NCBI GenBank assembly: GCA_042218715.1
Contig: JBDGQU010000199.1
Coordinates: forward strand, 1 to 8,244
From: JAGXLP01 sp042218715
GTDB lineage: Bacteria; Bipolaricaulota; Bipolaricaulia; M55B111
Direction: 5' to 3'
DNA length: 8,244 nt
The translations under genes were made by a program, and so were the position numbers. Below are positions 6,008 through 8,244 of the stretch, piece after piece; position 1 is the stretch's first letter, and the number at the start of each line of letters is the position of its first letter. A model generated the notes under the pieces. The model did no database searches. It was given only the letters and a program-made list of their open reading frames with translations, and was not told the origin of the DNA.

Positions 6008-6992
6008 CGTAGCGGCGCTTGATCCAGTCCCAGCTGGTTTCTACGATCGGGTTTAGGTCCTTTATTTTCGGTCTCCAGTTTAACTCCTTTAAACCTTTTT
6101 GGGGATCGGCCACTAGTTTCGGCGGATCACCAGGCCTTCTTTCCCCTTTCCTTACGGGTATGTCTATTTGCGTTACTTCCTTGCAGGTCTCTATTACTTC
6201 CTGGACGGAGTGTCCCTCCCCCGTGCCGAGATTGTAGGCCAGGTAGTCCTTGCCGGACCTGTCAAGGACCTCTAAAGCGGCTATATGGGCCGAAGCCAGA
6301 TCGTTGACATGAATAAAATCTCTTATAGGTGTTCCGTCCGGCGTGTCGTAGTCCGTGCCGAAAATCTCGACGTGGTCCCTCTCTCCCGCTGCCGCCTCGA
6401 GAACGACGGGGATCAAGTGCGTTTCCGGATCGTGAATTTCTCCAAGCTCTCCATCCGGATCCGTCCCGGCGGCGTTGAAGTAGCGTAACGAACACGCGGA
6501 TAATGGGTAAGCACGGGAATAATCCTCGAGTATTCGTTCAAACGTCAACTTCGTTTGCCCGTAAGGATTCTTGGGATTTTTCGGCGCCTCCTCCTTTATC
6601 GGTACTTCATCCGGATCACCGTAAATGGCGGCGCTGGAAGAAAAGATGAATTTGTTTACCTCGAACTTCCTGACGGCGTCGAGAAGGGTCAATCCTTTTG
6701 TCACGTTATTTTCGTAGTACTTTGCCGGTTCCTTTACTGATTCTCCGACCCGACAGTGGGCGGCAAAATGCATTACGGCGTCCGGTTCGTAGTTACGGAA
6801 GGTCTCGTCCAACAGTTCCCGGTTTCCGATGTCACCCTCGACAAAATTCTCAGTTAAAATGAACTGTTCGTGTCCGGATACCAGGTTGTCGTAGACTATC
6901 ACTTCGTAATTTTTTCTCAATAGCTGTTTAACGGCGTGGCTCCCTATGTACCCGGCGCCTCCGGTTACAAGTACGGTACCTTTTTCTGTCAT
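5997..6992 (-). CDS. galE: UDP-glucose 4-epimerase
   Basis: GalE interconverts UDP-glucose and UDP-galactose (some relatives also act on UDP-N-acetyl sugars) with bound NAD, supplying sugars for surface polysaccharides and glycolipids. It is a 331-residue extended short-chain dehydrogenase. The NAD-binding GGAGYIG motif is at 11-17, DNLVSGH follows at 35-41, HFAAHCRVGESV is near 75-86, and the catalytic triad is S120 (FSSSAAIYG), Y144 and K148 (YGQTK). SLRYFNAAGTDPDGELGE and DGTPIRDFIHVNDLASAH are typical of true GalE, and RRPGDPPKLVAD closes the substrate pocket. The start has GGAGG (6997-7001) four bases before ATG. It is the first gene of the - strand cluster and has a good promoter upstream. 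The HpnB-type glycosyltransferase in the window could be a user of its product, though nothing links them directly. Confidence 0.95.
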   Translation of the reverse strand: MTEKGTVLVTGGAGYIGSHAVKQLLRKNYEVIVYDNLVSGHEQFILTENFVEGDIGNRELLDETFRNYEPDAVMHFAAHCRVGESVKEPAKYYENNVTKGLTLLDAVRKFEVNKFIFSSSAAIYGDPDEVPIKEEAPKNPKNPYGQTKLTFERILEDYSRAYPLSACSLRYFNAAGTDPDGELGEIHDPETHLIPVVLEAAAGERDHVEIFGTDYDTPDGTPIRDFIHVNDLASAHIAALEVLDRSGKDYLAYNLGTGEGHSVQEVIETCKEVTQIDIPVRKGERRPGDPPKLVADPQKGLKELNWRPKIKDLNPIVETSWDWIKRRYGLN

Positions 6993-7049
6993 AAAGCCTC
7001 CAAGTTTGGTCTGGTGATCGTTAACTTCTGTTCGAACAGGGTTTCTAAA

Positions 7050-7078
7050 ATATTAACGGTATGGATTACGATTGACAA
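7050..7078 (-). promoter_or_regulatory. Sigma70-type promoter of the galE-DUF123-gatB cluster
   Basis: On the - strand TTGTCA (7078-7073) is followed after exactly 17 bases by TAATAT (7055-7050). Both hexamers differ from consensus by one or two bases. Transcription would start near 7043 and give a leader of about 50 bases before the galE Shine-Dalgarno. This is the best promoter match in the window. Confidence 0.65.
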
Positions 7079-7127
7079 ACCTCCGAACCGTTATTTGCAA
7101 AAACGGGAATTTACCCGAAAATATTCT
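7072..7127 (+). promoter_or_regulatory. Probable promoter region of the divergent M24 peptidase gene
   Basis: A perfect TTGACA lies at 7072-7077 on the + strand and overlaps the galE -35 box almost completely, because TTGACAA is nearly self-complementary. No good -10 stands at the usual 17 bases (TTGCAA at 7095-7100). A TATTCT at 7122-7127 is too close to the ATG unless the transcript is leaderless. A short hairpin CGGG/CCCG (7104-7107 with 7114-7117) lies where a ribosome site would be. The two divergent genes therefore probably share polymerase contacts, but the + strand start is not fixed by sequence. Confidence 0.3.
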
Positions 7128-7130
7128 ACT

Positions 7131-8225
7131 ATGAATAAAAGAATAGAAAGACTCAGAAAATTACTGGCGGAATCGGAAGACCGGGTGGAGGCCTATCTCG
7201 TCGTCAACGTGGAAGCTTCGGACAGGACGAATCAACGGTACCTCACGGGCTTCAGCTCAACTCTGGGGTGTACGATCGTCCTCGAGGACGAGGTAATTTT
7301 TCTTACGGACTCGCGTTACCTCGACGACGCAGAAGACAATTTACCGGAAGTGAGGCTGGAGAAGATCGACTCTAACCCCGTGGAAACAGCGGCGGAGTTT
7401 ATAAATAGTCTCGATGTAGGTTCGATTGCGATTGACGAGAACGACGTCAGCCTGGGATTTTACCGGATACTTCAGGACAAACTGGATGGAGTCGGGCTAG
7501 TGGAATTGGACGGTACGCTGAGACAAATTAGACGAACGAAGGAAGGAAACGAGATCCAGCTTCACCAGGAGGCCGCGGATATTGCGGACAGAGCCTTTTC
7601 TCATCTGCTGGATTTCCTGGAGCCGGGCCTGTCCGAGCGGGACGTGGCACTCGAGCTGGAATTTTTCATGAGAAAAAACGGAGCGGACGACGTCTCGTTT
7701 CCTCCTATAGTCGCCTGCGGGGAGAAAAGCGCCAAGCCCCACGCTCATCCAGGGGAAGTAGAGCTCGAACCCGGAAATCTCTTACTGATAGATATGGGGG
7801 CAAAGGTTAACGGTTATTGCTCAGACCTTACGAGGACAGTATATCTTGGAGAACCATCATCAAAGGTCAAAGAGGTTTACCAAGTCGTACTGGAGGCTCA
7901 TCTAGCCGGACTGGAAGCGTTAGGTCCGGGAGAAAGTGCAAAAGAGGTTCACGAGGTCACTAGCGAAGTAATAACCCAGGCGGGTTACGGTGATTCATAC
8001 GATCACGGGGCGGGGCACGGAGTCGGGCTGGACATCCACGAGGCTCCGAAGCTGGATGAAGATAGTGACGATACCCTCGAACCCGGTATGGTAGTGACCA
8101 TGGAGCCCGGTATTTACCTGTCTGGCTGGGGTGGGGTTAGAATTGAGGACATGGTTCGAATTACCGACGATGGGTACGCTCGCTTTTCCCACGCGCCAAA
8201 GGACCGGGTAATTAATCCGTTGTAA
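7131..8225 (+). CDS. M24 family metallopeptidase, Xaa-Pro aminopeptidase/dipeptidase type
   Basis: Members cleave N-terminal residues preceding proline, or Xaa-Pro dipeptides, with two metal ions in a pita-bread fold, and act in cytoplasmic peptide turnover. From ATG 7131 the protein has 364 residues, close to the roughly 355 usual for this group. An N-terminal creatinase-like domain (1-130) contains YLTGFSSTLGCTIVL and LTDSRYLDDA. The catalytic domain has all five metal ligands: D221 (LLIDMG), D232 (SDLTRT), H296 (HGAGHGVGLDIHEAP), E325 (TMEPGIYL) and E339 (VRIEDMV). H204 in PHAHPG is a further conserved active-site histidine. The frame is open upstream to 6936, but that part is antisense to galE and not family-like, so it is excluded. 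No Shine-Dalgarno precedes the ATG. The protein is very acidic, about 71 Asp+Glu to 34 Lys+Arg. Aminopeptidase (PepP) and prolidase (PepQ) activity cannot be separated here. Confidence 0.93.
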   Translation: MNKRIERLRKLLAESEDRVEAYLVVNVEASDRTNQRYLTGFSSTLGCTIVLEDEVIFLTDSRYLDDAEDNLPEVRLEKIDSNPVETAAEFINSLDVGSIAIDENDVSLGFYRILQDKLDGVGLVELDGTLRQIRRTKEGNEIQLHQEAADIADRAFSHLLDFLEPGLSERDVALELEFFMRKNGADDVSFPPIVACGEKSAKPHAHPGEVELEPGNLLLIDMGAKVNGYCSDLTRTVYLGEPSSKVKEVYQVVLEAHLAGLEALGPGESAKEVHEVTSEVITQAGYGDSYDHGAGHGVGLDIHEAPKLDEDSDDTLEPGMVVTMEPGIYLSGWGGVRIEDMVRITDDGYARFSHAPKDRVINPL

Positions 8226-8244
8226 AGAGCAGCAGTGGCTGGGT

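Noticed and set aside
6936..7130. Upstream 65-residue extension of the M24 peptidase
   Set aside because: The first part is antisense to the galE coding start and the rest covers the divergent promoter region. ATG 7131 gives the normal family N-terminus.

Overview
The window looks like part of a bacterial chromosome from an anaerobe. The bacterial assignment rests on ruvX, on a Shine-Dalgarno-led gatB and galE, and on a clear sigma70-type promoter (TTGTCA, 17 nt, TAATAT) in front of galE. The tungsten or molybdenum aldehyde:ferredoxin oxidoreductase points to anaerobic metabolism. Several proteins are strongly acidic (by hand count about 71 Asp+Glu against 34 Lys+Arg in the 364-residue peptidase), which suggests salt adaptation. 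A halophilic anaerobe from a poorly sampled deep-branching phylum is my best guess, but it is only an inference.

Layout. Positions 97-3735 carry three + strand genes: an AOR-family oxidoreductase, an HpnB-type membrane glycosyltransferase and ruvX. Positions 4095-6992 carry a - strand cluster read galE, then a DUF123 GIY-YIG-like protein, then gatB. A divergent + strand gene at 7131-8225 encodes an M24 metallopeptidase of the Xaa-Pro type. ruvX and gatB converge on a 359-base gene-free region (3736-4094). galE and the peptidase diverge from a 138-base promoter region (6993-7130).

Most of these genes are ordinary: carbohydrate metabolism (galE), amidation of mischarged tRNA (gatB), pre-rRNA processing or nuclease function (ruvX) and peptide turnover. 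The clusters are not obviously single pathways. The AOR stands without a ferredoxin-like partner subunit or cofactor-synthesis gene within the window.

The unusual material is non-coding. A diverged repeat of about 78 bp occurs in inverted orientation at 1-76 and 3738-3815, bracketing the AOR-glycosyltransferase-ruvX block almost exactly. Beside the right copy, in the convergent region, lies a perfect 20-bp inverted repeat (3869-3888 and 3962-3981) with a 73-nt loop. It sits inside a weaker 11-bp inverted repeat and next to a 15-bp palindrome overlapping a possible promoter. The bracket may be a pair of dispersed repeat copies, a trace of an inversion or transposition event, or the ends of a gene cassette. 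The 20-bp structure may be a MITE-like element or a structured RNA. Sequence left of position 1 and other copies in the genome would decide between these.
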